The notes beneath the pieces were generated by a model. The model searched no databases and was not told the origin of the DNA. It was given only the letters and a program-made list of their open reading frames with translations. Positions 23,441-33,757 of a stretch of 64,000 nt of DNA are shown here, one piece after another (within the stretch, counting starts at the first letter, position 1; each line of letters begins with the position of its first letter). Both the position numbers and the translations under genes were made by a program. The DNA is from Lunularia cruciata (lineage: Eukaryota > Streptophyta > Marchantiopsida > Lunulariales > Lunulariaceae): the NCBI GenBank assembly GCA_948567375.1, contig OX419757.1, forward strand, positions 15,190,001-15,254,000. Reading direction: 5' to 3'.

Positions 23441-26209
23441 TTATCCCGATTCGATGTCTACCTCATCATCGGCTTCCAAACCCAATGATCTTCTTACTAT
23501 TTCACCTTCTTCGGGTACGACTGATTCTACTAATTTCTTCACTAATTCTACAACTTTTTCACTACAATCTGCAATTGAGCTTCGGGTTACTCCATCTACT
23601 GCTTTATCTCCTGACCCATTCTGCTCTAAAGCGTCACTTAGCAAGTCCGATGACACTTGAGTTCCTACATCTACGACATCGGGTTTCTTATCCACTATCA
23701 CACTAGTCCAAATTTTCTCTAACTCCAAATTGACTAAATCTAGCCTAAGACTAACATTATTTTCTACCTCCAACATTTTCCTATCTACGCGTTCTCTCAA
23801 CCGAATTAGCAAGGTATTCATGTCCACGTCCTTGGCTCTTTGCTTCCGAGTCTTTTGCACAAGTAACTTCAGCTCATGCAGACGAGCTTCTTCCAATCTT
23901 CCTTCAGCCTCCATGCTTAAGAGTGCTCGTAATTTCCCTGCAATGTCTCCTACTGATTCCGATGCATATCTCTGAGAACATTCTACCTTCAACTCCTCCT
24001 GATACATCTGCAACTCGTCTTCGTATTCTATAGCAAGCATCTTCTTCTCCTCTGCATACTGCATCTTTTGCTGTTCCGCACTCTTGACAAGTTCTTGCAA
24101 ACGCTCTTCTTCTTCTTGCCTGGACGCCAATTCTCTCTGCCATGCTTGATCTTTTGCTGCGGCACTCTTCTTCAAGCTGTCCAACTCTTGCTCCATCACG
24201 ATGGTCATCGCCTTCAGATGAACATTCTCGATGCACACATCACTCACTTCCTCCTTCATCTTGCTCAGCCACATTGCCTGCTCCTTTAATTCTCTGGCTA
24301 GCTTTTGCAATTCCTTCTCCTTCTCTGTGCAACTTCCTTGTAGCATGCTTAGTGTTTTCTTCCTCGAGTCTTCCTCCTTCCAAAGTTCTTCAATTTCTTC
24401 ATGTCTTCGGACATGATGCTCACACTTGAGCTCCTGCACTTCATTCAACAGATGCTTCACCACCTGCAGCTCATTCATCCCTTTCCTTTGATCTTGGGCA
24501 ATTCCCATCCGATATTCTTTCAATAGCTCAAGCAATGGTGTGACCACCTTTGTCAAATATGCTATCCCGCCAAAGTTTTCTTCATCATCATTGCCACCTT
24601 CGTCTGGAGTCTTTTCCTATGTCATCGGCTCCTTCATCCGAAGTCGCGATCTTTGTATCTTCATAGTGTCGGCACTATCTTTGTCTTGGCCTCTTGAACT
24701 TGGCCCCGCGGGATACTCCTTCTTTGCTTCGGGTCTTGGCTTGTTCTCCATCATCGCTTTGCTAGCCTCACTTACTACCACCGATTGTTGGACTTCTGGC
24801 TCTCCCTCACTTTCGCTCCCAAACTCCTCACTTTTCAACATGAGCTCTTCTTCTTCCGAGTCATCTTCTTGCGACTCAATTTCTTCATCCGACTCCAATC
24901 CCAATGATGCCCTTCTTACAATGTTAGTAGTCATCAACATCAGCCTCCAAGTCTTGCGTTGGATGGGCAATGATTTGGCTTCTTCGGGTTTACTTTGCTT
25001 CTTTGTCTTTGGACTGGCAATATCTTTGAGCTTCCACTGTCCCGTCCTTGCAAAGTACTCGTCATTCGCTCGCAGATGAAGCATATACTGTTGCTCCTCT
25101 TTGTCGGCTTCTTGTCTCAAATCAGGGTGCATGTGGGAGACTATACAATGACGCTCGTCTTCAGAGAGCAAGTTCAGGCCAAAGTAGAAATGTGTTGCAA
25201 ATGGTGCAAAATAATGCAATGGTGAGTCCATTTGCCAATTCACCACCATCTGCCTTGTTCGGTGATGGAAGCACTTTGCCCAATTCACTGGTACACCTGC
25301 AAACATCTGATGGAAGAAGACTGCCTACTACATGGTTACGTACGTTGTTCGCTCCGGCTTGAACATGGCCATCATCGCCCCCACGATACTTCTTTGGATC
25401 GGGTCCCGATAGGATTCCACCTTGTAACTATTAGTAGTTCTTGGAGCAAAAAACGAATTGCAAATCTCTGCCGTCTCCTCTACCGCATCACACTTCCGAT
25501 AGAAGGTAATCCTTGTCGGCTCTCCTGTTTCTCTCCCCAGTACTAATTTCCAATCCAACTCAGTCCATCGAGCCGGATTGCCTCTCTTCCCCTCCACTTT
25601 GAGACCCTCCTCACAATTACTGGCAGCAATCTCTGCCATCACTCCCGGGAAACTGAAATTTCAGTTCCATGCTAAAAAGGTAATACAAAGTCTAACCAAG
25701 ACTTTGATTCTGGCTACTACATCTACTCTTTGAATTGCAAAACCTCTCACTGCCAGCGCATTGGCCACCTTTTTTGCCATGATTTGTTCTCTTGTTCTAC
25801 GCTGTTGGAGGATCAGTCCCTCTCCTGGACAAGACACTCTAACTCCCTCAGGGTTTCGGAAAATTTCACTCTCGACGGGCTTCCGGACACACATTATTGC
25901 AGGACAACTACTCAAAGGAATTGGAAATTTACTCAGCAAATTCAACTTCCCCCTGCGCAGTCGCAATTTTATATTGCCCTAAATTGTAGTCATTCTTCAG
26001 TCAATTTTGTCTATGAATTTCTCTCTTCTGCGTGCACTCCCGGTCACTGTCAAGACATGCTTATTCTGCCCCCGCCGTTTCTTGAAATGTACTTTCTTGC
26101 CACGTACAGAGGTTGTTAAATAGTCTTCATTGTTCCTGCATTTTCCAACCCGAAGATGATGATCTTCGGCTTGTTTCCGGCGTACGCCTCTTCCAAGTAC
26201 CTCCATCAT
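23441..26209 (-). pseudogene. Element K protein, ~922 aa frame with six stops, coiled coil
   Basis: Reading from Met at 26209 to the stop at 23441 gives 923 codons in a single frame, broken only by in-frame stops at 25997, 25979, 25661, 25328, 25325 and 24617; there is no frameshift. N-terminal ~90 residues: basic (KKVHFKKRRGQ). About residues 85-370: a conserved region with GNPARWTELDWKLVLGRE, YKVESYRDPIQ and VNWAKCFHHRTRQMV, then HYFAPFATHFYFGLNLL. About 390-530: an acidic linker (SEEEEL type). About 555-890: a long heptad-rich coiled coil (KEKELQKLARELKEQ, VIMEQELDSLKK-like). The C-terminus, EADDEVDIESG, is close to EVDIGS ends in the other copies. I do not recognise the central domain. 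No signal peptide or membrane segment is seen. Coiled coil and acidic linker suggest a structural or chromatin-related role, but that is a guess. Confidence 0.75.
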
Positions 26210-26345
26210 CGGATCCGATGTCAGCTTCTTCGGCTTTCCTCCAAAGTTACTTTTGCCTCTTCTTTGTCCGCAATTTGAATTTTTTGTGCTTACTTCATCT
26301 CTTAAACACTACTAACCATACAAAACAAAAAATGTAGGTACCACA

Positions 26346-26607
26346 CCGCCATAGCTACTAGTTTATCAAACTACCTACAATTTTTCTAAGGTAACACATA
26401 GATGTAACACATCTACCATTCTCCATAAGTTACAAGAGAAAGCACCAAGGGTTCATCAAACAAGGTGATTGCATTCCAAAAATTCTACCCAAAGCATTAG
26501 ATGATGAACTACGTGAAATGATGCTTGGGTAGTGCATGGACACAAAAATCTTAATGGTTTGGTGGAAATAAATTTAGTGGCCTATAAATTCCATCCATCC
26601 CATTCAT
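26346..26607 (-). other. Gypsy-2 leader
   Basis: Short stretch between K copy 1 and the gypsy-2 primer site. No gene seen. It continues gypsy-2 after the inserted element. Confidence 0.6.
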
Positions 26608-26619
26608 GCTCTGATACCA
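26608..26619 (-). promoter_or_regulatory. Gypsy-2 primer-binding site (tRNA-iMet)
   Basis: The minus strand reads TGGTATCAGAGC one base after the LTR, the same primer type as gypsy-1. Confidence 0.9.
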
Positions 26620-26620
26620 A

Positions 26621-27115
26621 TGTAAAAGACCAAGGAGAGAAATAGGAGAATAGAAGATTGGAGTGAAAGATCACATTGGGACTCTTGAATGGGAGAAAAT
26701 CCAAATGCCTAGCATGAGCTTGTGCTACAGTATTTATAGGGAACATACAAGGCTCTTGAGAAGTTTCTCAAGAAGCTTCCTAAAAGTTGTCTTCTTTGAG
26801 TGCAAGCACAATTAACAAAGAAACTTCTCAAGAAGCTTCTTTCTAGAAGCCACCTACTTGGCATGCAAGTTAAGCTAGTCGACAAGCTTCCTAAGAAGCT
26901 TCTTTCTAGAAGCCATCTACTTGGCATTCAAACTAAGCTAGCCAAGAAGCTTCCTCCAATAAGTCCCCATTTGGCATGCAGATTACTCTATCCTTGGAAG
27001 GTACCAAGTAGTTTCCTAGATGCTTCTAGAATATTCTTATAATTCTTGGCTAATTTGGCATATTTTCTTCTTTGTTAGTCTTGACTAACTCATCTATAAA
27101 CTCCATATTCTTACA
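26621..27115 (-). repeat. Gypsy-2 5' LTR (495 bp) with internal tandem repeats
   Basis: Starts TGTAAAAGACC and ends ATTCTTACA. A clear TATAAATA box on the minus strand is at 26731-26738. Inside are tandem units of about 65 bp with AAGAAGCTTC, TCTAGAAGCCA and CTTGGCATGCAA. These create repetitive open frames on both strands that are not genes. Confidence 0.9.
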
Positions 27116-27700
27116 CCTTGTTTGCAATTTGCAAGAGCTAGAGTTGAGGTACAACTATGTGTAGGTTATGTCCTACTTTTGAAATCATATCTCTCATCAA
27201 GAAAATAAGTATTGTCATAATTGCACCTTGATAGCTTGGTAATGTATTACATCCATCTCTATAGTGGGAGCTAGAGTTGAGGTGCAACCACATCCATCTC
27301 CATAGTATTGGCTAGAAATGAGGTACAACCACGTCCATGTTATGTCTAACTTTTAGAATCATGTCTCTCATCAAGAAAATAACTAATGTAGTATATACCT
27401 TGGGAGACAAAATCTTTTGAGAAACCTAGGAGTAATTCCTTATAATAGAAATTGTTTGGCATATTAGTAGGTTTAAGGACTTAGTTTAGGGTTATATTTT
27501 TTTGGTCTAGGGTAAGTAAGAATCACTATACTAGAATCAAAAAAATTAAACTAGTTTTCACATCTAAACCTTCAAATATTGCATTTGAGACCTTTTGAAA
27601 CAAAAATTTGTTGAGCAACCTAAGAAGAATAGATTATAATAGAAATCATTTACCATTGTTGCAACACAAGAAACTTGATATAAGTTGGGTGTTACAATGT
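27116..27700. other. AT-rich stretch between gypsy-2 and Helitron B; no gene seen
   Basis: Holds three imperfect repeats of GCTAGAGTTGAGGT(A/G)CAAC (near 27138, 27270 and 27310) and two of TCTCATCAAGAAAATAA. No coding pattern recognised. It probably includes degraded 5' sequence of Helitron B. Confidence 0.4.
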
Positions 27701-27779
27701 TGACAATTGGTTTGTGGTCCACTACCTCATATCAACATTGAGGTTTTCACTACTATAAAAGGTAGAAAATACATCATGT

Positions 27780-30060
27780 TATGAAAGGTGAAGATAAGTG
27801 TAGTGTTAAGATGTTTGGCAAGTTGGGTACCACATTGGAGTATGACAAGATTGAAAACTTTCTAAATGCACAATGGGTAGGATCTATTGAGGTTGTATGA
27901 TGGCTTAGCTCTTTTTTATGGATCACAACTCACACATTGTTATTTCATTGGATTATCATGAGGGCTAATAGAAAGTTTGGGTCCATCTAGGATAAGTGGT
28001 GGTAGTTATAGCTCACCCAAACTCCAAGCTCTTGGTGTGGTTCAACTTAACACATCCAATGAAGCAGCCTTGCAGTTCTTGTATACAAAGATACCAAAAC
28101 ATGACACTTGGAAAGGAAAATATTAGGAGCCACGAGCTCAAGAAGGTGAAAAGATTGTGACTTGGCTTTGCATTGTCAATCCTAAGAACTTTGAGGACCT
28201 TCATCTTCAACTTTTACTCCTTCATGTCTACGGTGCCACAAGTTTCTTGGACCTCAAGATGATTGAAGGAGTGACTTATTCTACATATTTTGCTGCTATA
28301 GTTGCTCTACAAAATTGTCTCATTGATTGAAGAACATTGGAAGACTCTTCAAGAAGTGGTATTGTGTCAATTTTCATGTTAAATGTTTGAATTTTTGCCA
28401 AACCTAAATGCACATGACATAGTTGACACACTTTGGCAAGAAGTTTTTACTATTATGATTGAAGATGTCCTTCTCAATGGCATGTTCATTGCCAATGTAA
28501 GAATATCATGTGTTGATTGAGATCAACAAGATTTTCCTCACACATTGTACTTCTTGTAAGTAACTTCAACTTCCAAAAACTCAAATTAGTATTGCTTCTA
28601 CCCAAAAACTTGATCTTTTGGAGCAATAATATATCTTTCTAGAAATTTATGCCACAAAAAATCCTCATTGTAATCCTTATTTTGACAATAATTGGTAGCT
28701 ATAGTTGCAAATCTAGATGATGATACTCCAACTCCAAAAAAATTCTACCTTGTTGCACCTGTTGGTTATGGCAAGTTATTAGTTCATCATGTTCTCCTTA
28801 CCAAAGTCAGAAGCATGAACCATGTTGCCTTGCCAACAGCTTTCACAAGAATTATGGCAAGTTTGGTAGATTGGTGGATGCACTCTATATAATACCTTCA
28901 AGACAACCAACAGTTTTGCAGGCAAATTCGTTGTTGATGTGAAGACACAATTTGCACATGCTCAAAAGTGTTGCTTTGTATCACTTATCATCATAGATGA
29001 GGATTCCATAATGCCATCTAACATCTTGATTATTGTTGATCATTTTTTATAAGAGCTTGCACCTATTCAAACACGATGTTCCTTTGGAGGCAAGCTTGTT
29101 CCCTTTTATGGCAATTTTTGCCAATGCTTTCTTGTTGTTCCTCATGGTGGCCATCTAATAGCTATAGAGGCAAGCCTCAAGAGAAATAGCCTTTGGCCCA
29201 TATCAAATGCTTCAAACTCACAAAAAACATGAGAGTGCAGCAAAGGAGAGGATTAATTTGTGTGATATTTGCTAGAGTTGTCAAATGACAAAATTTCCAA
29301 AGTTCCTCTTTCAAGGAGGTCAATCCTTCATCCTTCATCCTTGTACATTATTTTTATAGATTTGCCCCAACTCATCTCTTTTTCAATGATTTAAGAGGTC
29401 ACCATTCTTGCCCCATGCAATGAAGATTATATTAAGGTTAATGCAACTATTCTAGACTAGATTCTTGGGATCTTTGCAACCTATCTAAGTATTGAATAGA
29501 TTGTATCCAAAAAAATTGAGTATCAGTTTTTTTTCCCAATTGAGTACCCCAACTCCATGGAAATCAATGGTCTTCTTTACCACAAGTTGATCATCAAATG
29601 TGATGTTATCATTATGCTAATGAGATATCTCAACACTACAAAGGGTCTAATCAGCAAAACTAGAATGCGAGTCAAGTTTATGTTCAAGAACACTATTGAT
29701 TGTGAGATTTTCATTAGAGCTAGAAAGGGAGAGTGGGTGCTTATCCTACATCCCAAGCTATCAATAAGTTATAATATCATCTGGGTGACAATTCAAAGGA
29801 AGTAGTTCCCTCTCAACTTGGTGTTTGCTATGACTATTAACAAAAGCCGAGGTCAGTTTCTAGATAAGGTTTTTGTCACTTGCCCAAGCTTGTCTTTGTG
29901 CACGATCAACTTTATGTAGCACCCAACCATTCCCAATCATTTGAAGGAGTGGAAGTCTTCATTGAACCTAGCAATGATCAATCAATCTTGACCAATGAGA
30001 AGTTCACCACCAAGAATGCGGTTTATAAGGAGGTCCTTTAATCATTTCATTTGCAGTTGG
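27780..30060 (+). pseudogene. Helitron B Rep C-terminus and PIF1-type helicase
   Basis: The best helicase part is 29557-29830: MEINGLLYHKLIIKCDVIIM, LMRYLNTTKGLISKTRM and FVFAMTINKSRGQFLDKV-like text near 29825-29870. These are the conserved late helicase motifs of Helitrons, including TINK.QGQ with Q changed to R. The N-terminal helicase part, FYLVAPVGYGK, lies at 28692-28892, and GGKLVPFYGNF near 29090. Stops and frameshifts occur throughout. It lacks the gypsy insertion that splits copy A, so it shows the uninterrupted order. Confidence 0.82.
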
Positions 30061-30189
30061 TGTTGGGAGCCTTTGTAATACAATACAAGCTATCAAGGTA
30101 TAGTTGATTATGGGTTATGTGTATTGTGTTTTTGTAGCACTTTCAGGATTTTCTCTACACATCGATGTCATTTATGCCTTATTTTGGGA

Positions 30190-31386
30190 TTTAAGGAAGA
30201 AGCCTCCAATGAGCAAGATTGTTGAGAGATTGGTTAGCATCAGTGAAGATTGACAAGAAGTAGGGATCCACACATGATTGAAGAAGGGTTATTGACATTA
30301 TATATCTCCTTAAATTATTTCTCTTTGGTTGATTCTTGCCTAATTCTTTTTGAAATCTACTTGGTATTTTCTCTTTCCATCTTTTCACATTTTAAGGTGG
30401 TACAATGACAGAAACATCAATCACTATAGGTAGACTTTTAACTTCTTGAATAGAAAAAATAGTCTCAAGACTTCTCAAATGATAGGCTTAAGCTCTACAT
30501 ATATAAATTGGTTTTATTTGTTTGATTCCTATATCCTTTATGATTAACCAACATTGCGTATAAGGTTTGGTGAGATCATTCCTAGAGGGTGTTCACTAAA
30601 CTTCAATGCTTCCAAACACAAAACCATGGTCAAACACTAACATTACTCCTTTCAAATTCTTTATAGATTGTTCATGCTAGTGTATATCTCCTTAAATTCT
30701 TTCTCCTCGGTTGATTCTTGCTTTGTTCTTTTGGCCATCTACTTGATATTTCCCTTTCCATCTTTTCTTTTGTGAGGTAGTGAAATTGCAATGTCAATTA
30801 GGAAATGTAGATTCTTAACTTCTTGAATCATAAATATGAAGCACTATATATGCAAACTAGTTTTATTTGTTTGATTCTTATATCCTTGATGATTAAAGCA
30901 TGGTTTCTATCAATTTTTTTTTAAAAGTTCAAAGTAGATTGGAGGCCTTTCATCCTTTACAATGTGTTCATCCAATCAACATCACAAATAGGATTTGTTG
31001 AGTTCATTCTTTGCAAGTTGTTTACTAAAATACTTTGCTTTCAATGATTGTTCAATGCTTTCAGACACACTATAATGGTCAGACATTGACATTGTTTCTT
31101 TCAAACTCCTTATGGATTGTTCATGTTGTGTAAGTATCCTTAAATTCTTTATTCTTGGTTTATTCTTCCTAGTTCTTTGGCAATCTACTTGGTATTTTCC
31201 CTTTCATCATTTCTTGGTGTGACATGGTACAGTAGTATCATCAATTAGTACAAGCAGATTCTTAACTTCTTATATGCTTCTTCACTTTATTTTTATCAAC
31301 AGTCCTATATCTATTGGATAATCTTTACATTTAGTGTGACACATGATTTATTCAAACCCAATGGCAAAGCCACATGTATCAACTAT
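30190..31386 (+). repeat. Helitron B 3' subterminal tandem repeats
   Basis: Three units start with ATCCTTAAATT-like text near 30305, 30687 and 31137, with spacings of about 380 and 450 bp. Each includes TACTTG(G/A)TATTT and GATTCTTAACTTCTT. They are inverted counterparts of 4300-5560. No gene. Confidence 0.7.
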
Positions 31387-31429
31387 CAATTCTGTGAATG
31401 TATAAATTAAGATCATGCAATTTTACTTG

Positions 31430-32038
31430 ATATATAGTGATATAGATGAAGAATATGACACTACTACCAAAATTAAAATAATTGGATGTTTATGATTTGG
31501 ATTCATCAAAGGGTTCAATACATAAGAGAGCAGTTGTTCATTCCAAAAGATTGGCAAATGCAATTTGTTAATACTAATAGAAATGATGTGGTGTTCAAGT
31601 TAAGAGATCAAGTATGGTTATCCACTACCAATTTACCTTATGTGGATACATACAAGTTTAGCCTATGGTACATTGGTCCATTCACCATCATAGCATAACT
31701 TAGAATAGTGGCTTATTATTTAGAGTTGTATATAACAATATATTATGTTTCATATATTGCTATGGAGGAAGTATGAACCTCATCCATTACAAATTACAAG
31801 TGCATCAACCACCATTCTTACCTCAATTGAAGGAAGATCAAAAAGAGGAATTTGAGGTTGGATGAATCTTAAAAAACCAAACATGTGATAATCATCATCA
31901 AAAGATTGAGTACTTGATCTAGTAGAAATAATATAAAGGGATGTGTGAGATTCAACTCATATAGCTAGCATATGTGTGATTGATAGTTGTAGATTTTAAA
32001 AGAATTATACAAGGAGGATGTTGTGACTTAAATGGGAG
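31430..32038 (+). pseudogene. Gypsy integrase C-terminus fragment
   Basis: The frame 31486-31698 holds VVFKLRDQVWLSTTNLPYV and LWYIGPFTII, the GPY/F-type C-terminal end of a Ty3/gypsy integrase. Further on are a broken Y(Y/H)LELY block and chromodomain-like scraps near 31910-31960. GGAGGATG near 32010, followed by GGGAGAG, resembles the region before the gypsy-2 family 3' LTR. All upstream pol is missing. Confidence 0.7.
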
Positions 32039-32591
32039 AGATTTATAAGCATCTTTGGTTAGTCAAAAATAAAACTAAAAGACTCATTGGATTATGGGTA
32101 TTAGCTAGTAAAGTAGTTGGGAAAAACTTGTAGGTGGAAGTAGCATAGTCTTCTAAATGAAGCAAAGAGTAACTTATAAGTAATGTCAAACATAGTTAGT
32201 CAAGGCTTCCTTGTAATGTCTTTAACCAATGCATTAATTATGTTTGTCTTATATACCATACCATCAATGTGGATGATGGATGCTGATTGGGAGAGTGACT
32301 TGTAGATGTATTTTACCTTTGGATTCCATTTTTATACTCTTTTTTTGCTCCCAAGTTACACTATATGAACCAAGTACAATAGATTGTATTTAAAATTATA
32401 ATTTAAGTTTAAATAATTTAAGGAAATATTGAATTATATATAAATATTATTTTGTCTTGTTTGCCAATTATCTTATGCATTCAAGTTCTAAGGTCAAGAT
32501 TATCAAGTCTCAATATCACAAATATAATTTGTCATATTATTTCTGAAATATTTGAGGAGAATCAAAGGTTAAACTAACTTTTCATGCCATT
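32039..32591. other. AT-rich, probably LTR remnant; no gene seen
   Basis: Follows the integrase fragment where a 3' LTR would lie; GGTTAGTCAAAAATAAAACTA resembles part of the gypsy-2 family LTR. The rest is very AT-rich without features. Confidence 0.4.
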
Positions 32592-33640
32592 TGTAGTGTT
32601 GCACCTAGATTGCTCAAATGTTGGAGTAGTAGTGTTGGTAGTCAAAAGTATTTTGTTAAGTTACTCATAGACTATTTGTTGACGGTCAGATTTCATGTTT
32701 GGGTACTAACTACATGGTGAGGCTAACCGTCACTTGTACCATTCACACCGTTGGGTGTGCCATCAACAGGACCATTAGGGTTGGAGACTTAGGTCAAGAT
32801 CAAGGGATATACTTTTGAAGAGTAACTCCAGAGAGCTCACTTCTTTGATGTTGAATCTTCGAGTTCTTGGCTACGATGGATAGAGGTCTAGGAGCATCAC
32901 TTGGAGTTTCTGAGCTAGAGTGGGTGTGGCTTGATTGTAATCAATGCCCAATTGTTGGCAGATTATTGAGTGATAGATCAAGTATTGATCTGAGTGAGTG
33001 TGATTCAAGTTGAGAACAAATTGATTACATCAAAGAAGTGAAGTCAAGCGGAAATTGGGTACAAGAACTAAAGGTGTTGGTGGTATCTCCAAGCCTTGTT
33101 GATCGTTGGTAGCTCAATCGTGGTTCATATTTCCTTTAGAGTGATTGTATGCAGAAGCTCTTTCAAATAGATGCATATTTGGCGGTGAGGTAGATGGTGT
33201 GTAGAAGCGCTGGCCACATTTGCCTAAGAATAGAGTCAATTTCAAGCAATGGTGTTCATTTTGAGCTCAAGAAGAAAAAGCAAGACCAATTTGGTACAAA
33301 TTGAGCTCCAAGGGTAAAATTGAAGGTGAGGTTGGGACCCATTCCCATGAATTAGAGCTTTCAAGATCCCCCATCTTTTCAATTTGGCTTGAGTGGAGAT
33401 TTAGCATAGGATTTGGTGGTCAGCTAACTCTAGAGATTTACATCCAATTTTACGTTAGATTGGAGAAGCTTGGCCAGATTTTGAGCATGTTCACCAGAAT
33501 TGTATAGGGTTTGAAGCGGTAAGAAAAAATGCCTCATTTGGTTGAATTTTGGCATTTAAAGGCTTTGAGGTATACGGTTGTGGGCTATGAGAGGCTATGA
33601 AGGCCTAGAAAGGTAAGCTTGTTGGCATGAGGCTAGCTAA
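32592..33640 (+). repeat. Element C family LTR, isolated copy
   Basis: Starts TGTAGTGTTGCACC and matches the reverse complement of 54196-55149 over much of its length. Shared blocks include GGTGTGCCATCA, GAGCTCACTTCTTTGATGTTGA and GGAGTTTCTGAGCTAGAGTGGGT (as 15-20 base runs). No second LTR or internal genes lie beside it, so it is a solo or fragmentary LTR. The open frame at 33301-33507 lies within it and is not credible as a gene. Confidence 0.75.
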
Positions 33641-33689
33641 GTTAGAGTAGTTTTTGGTCATTGTCTAGTAAAATCTGTCCACCTTGCTA

Positions 33690-33757
33690 GATTATGCATA
33701 ACAAGGTTTGAACTCTAGATCTCTGGTTCCTAGACTAGTGACCTAACCAACTTGTCT
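33690..33757 (-). repeat. Possible tRNA-derived SINE head
   Basis: The minus strand reads AAGTTGGTTAGGTCACTAG, then GAACCAGAG and GAGTTCAAACC (33705-33715). These stand in the order of the D arm, anticodon arm and box B of a tRNA, as in tRNA-derived SINEs. Element D begins at 33758, so the box A side may be cut by that insertion. No tail or flanking duplication is identified. Confidence 0.35.

Larger units (their letters stand above)
22642..26345 (-). mobile_element. Element K copy 1 (3,704 bp), best-preserved copy
   Basis: Runs on the plus strand from TGTGACAACCCGG to GGTACCACA; on its coding (minus) strand it runs from TGTGGTACC to GTTGTCACA. It is flanked by CTGCC (22637-22641) and CCGCC (26346-26350), a 5-bp duplication with one mismatch. 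It contains one long sense reading frame (23441-26209), then a TATTTAA at 23314-23320 and about 680 bp to the end. No gag, pol, tRNA primer site or internal LTR pair is present. The ends and duplication are those of an LTR element, and the layout suggests a solo LTR with a gene in U3. The same unit occurs at 38520-42270, 47326-51076 and 58655-62408. Confidence 0.85.
17891..27115 (-). mobile_element. Gypsy-2: decayed Ty3/gypsy chromovirus containing K copy 1
   Basis: LTR retrotransposon on the minus strand with a right (5') LTR at 26621-27115 and a left (3') LTR at 17891-18303. It has an initiator-Met tRNA primer site and recognisable chromodomain, integrase, RNaseH/RT, protease and gag relics in order. 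Element K copy 1 (22642-26345) lies between gag and the leader. No matching 5-bp duplication is found (CCTTG follows the right LTR, GGTGG precedes the left), so the left edge is rearranged. Gene decay is heavier than in gypsy-1. Gypsy-3 at the window end is a relative. Confidence 0.85.
27700..31386 (+). mobile_element. Helitron B: relic of the same family as Helitron A, inverted
   Basis: On the plus strand, KCSVKMFGKLGTTLEYDKI and NAQWVGSIEVV near 27800-27890, helicase blocks at 28692-30060 and three 3' tandem units (30190-31330) appear in the order seen inverted in Helitron A. The end is placed near 31386 by alignment with the CTAG end of Helitron A; here the terminal four bases are CTAT, so the exact end is uncertain. 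The TGGCAAAGCCA hairpin is shared. Only the C-terminal part of Rep remains; the left edge lies near gypsy-2. Confidence 0.72.

Noticed and set aside
24068-25079. Long Ser/Leu-rich plus-strand frames opposite K copy 1
   Set aside because: They are antisense shadows of the Glu/Lys-rich coiled coil; composition follows from the coding strand.
22642-26345. Element K as a DNA transposon with terminal inverted repeats
   Set aside because: Only TGTG is shared perfectly between the ends and no transposase is present; LTR-type ends and 4-5 bp duplications fit better, though not proven.
26709-26927. Open frame with repeated MPSRWLLERSFL units
   Set aside because: It is the minus-strand reading of the tandem units in the gypsy-2 LTR; the plus-strand frames 26800-27042 and 17989-18231 are the same repeats.
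33301-33507. 68-residue plus-strand frame
   Set aside because: Lies inside the isolated element C LTR; the matching region at 54405-54590 is open only on the other strand, as expected of a shared LTR and not of a gene.
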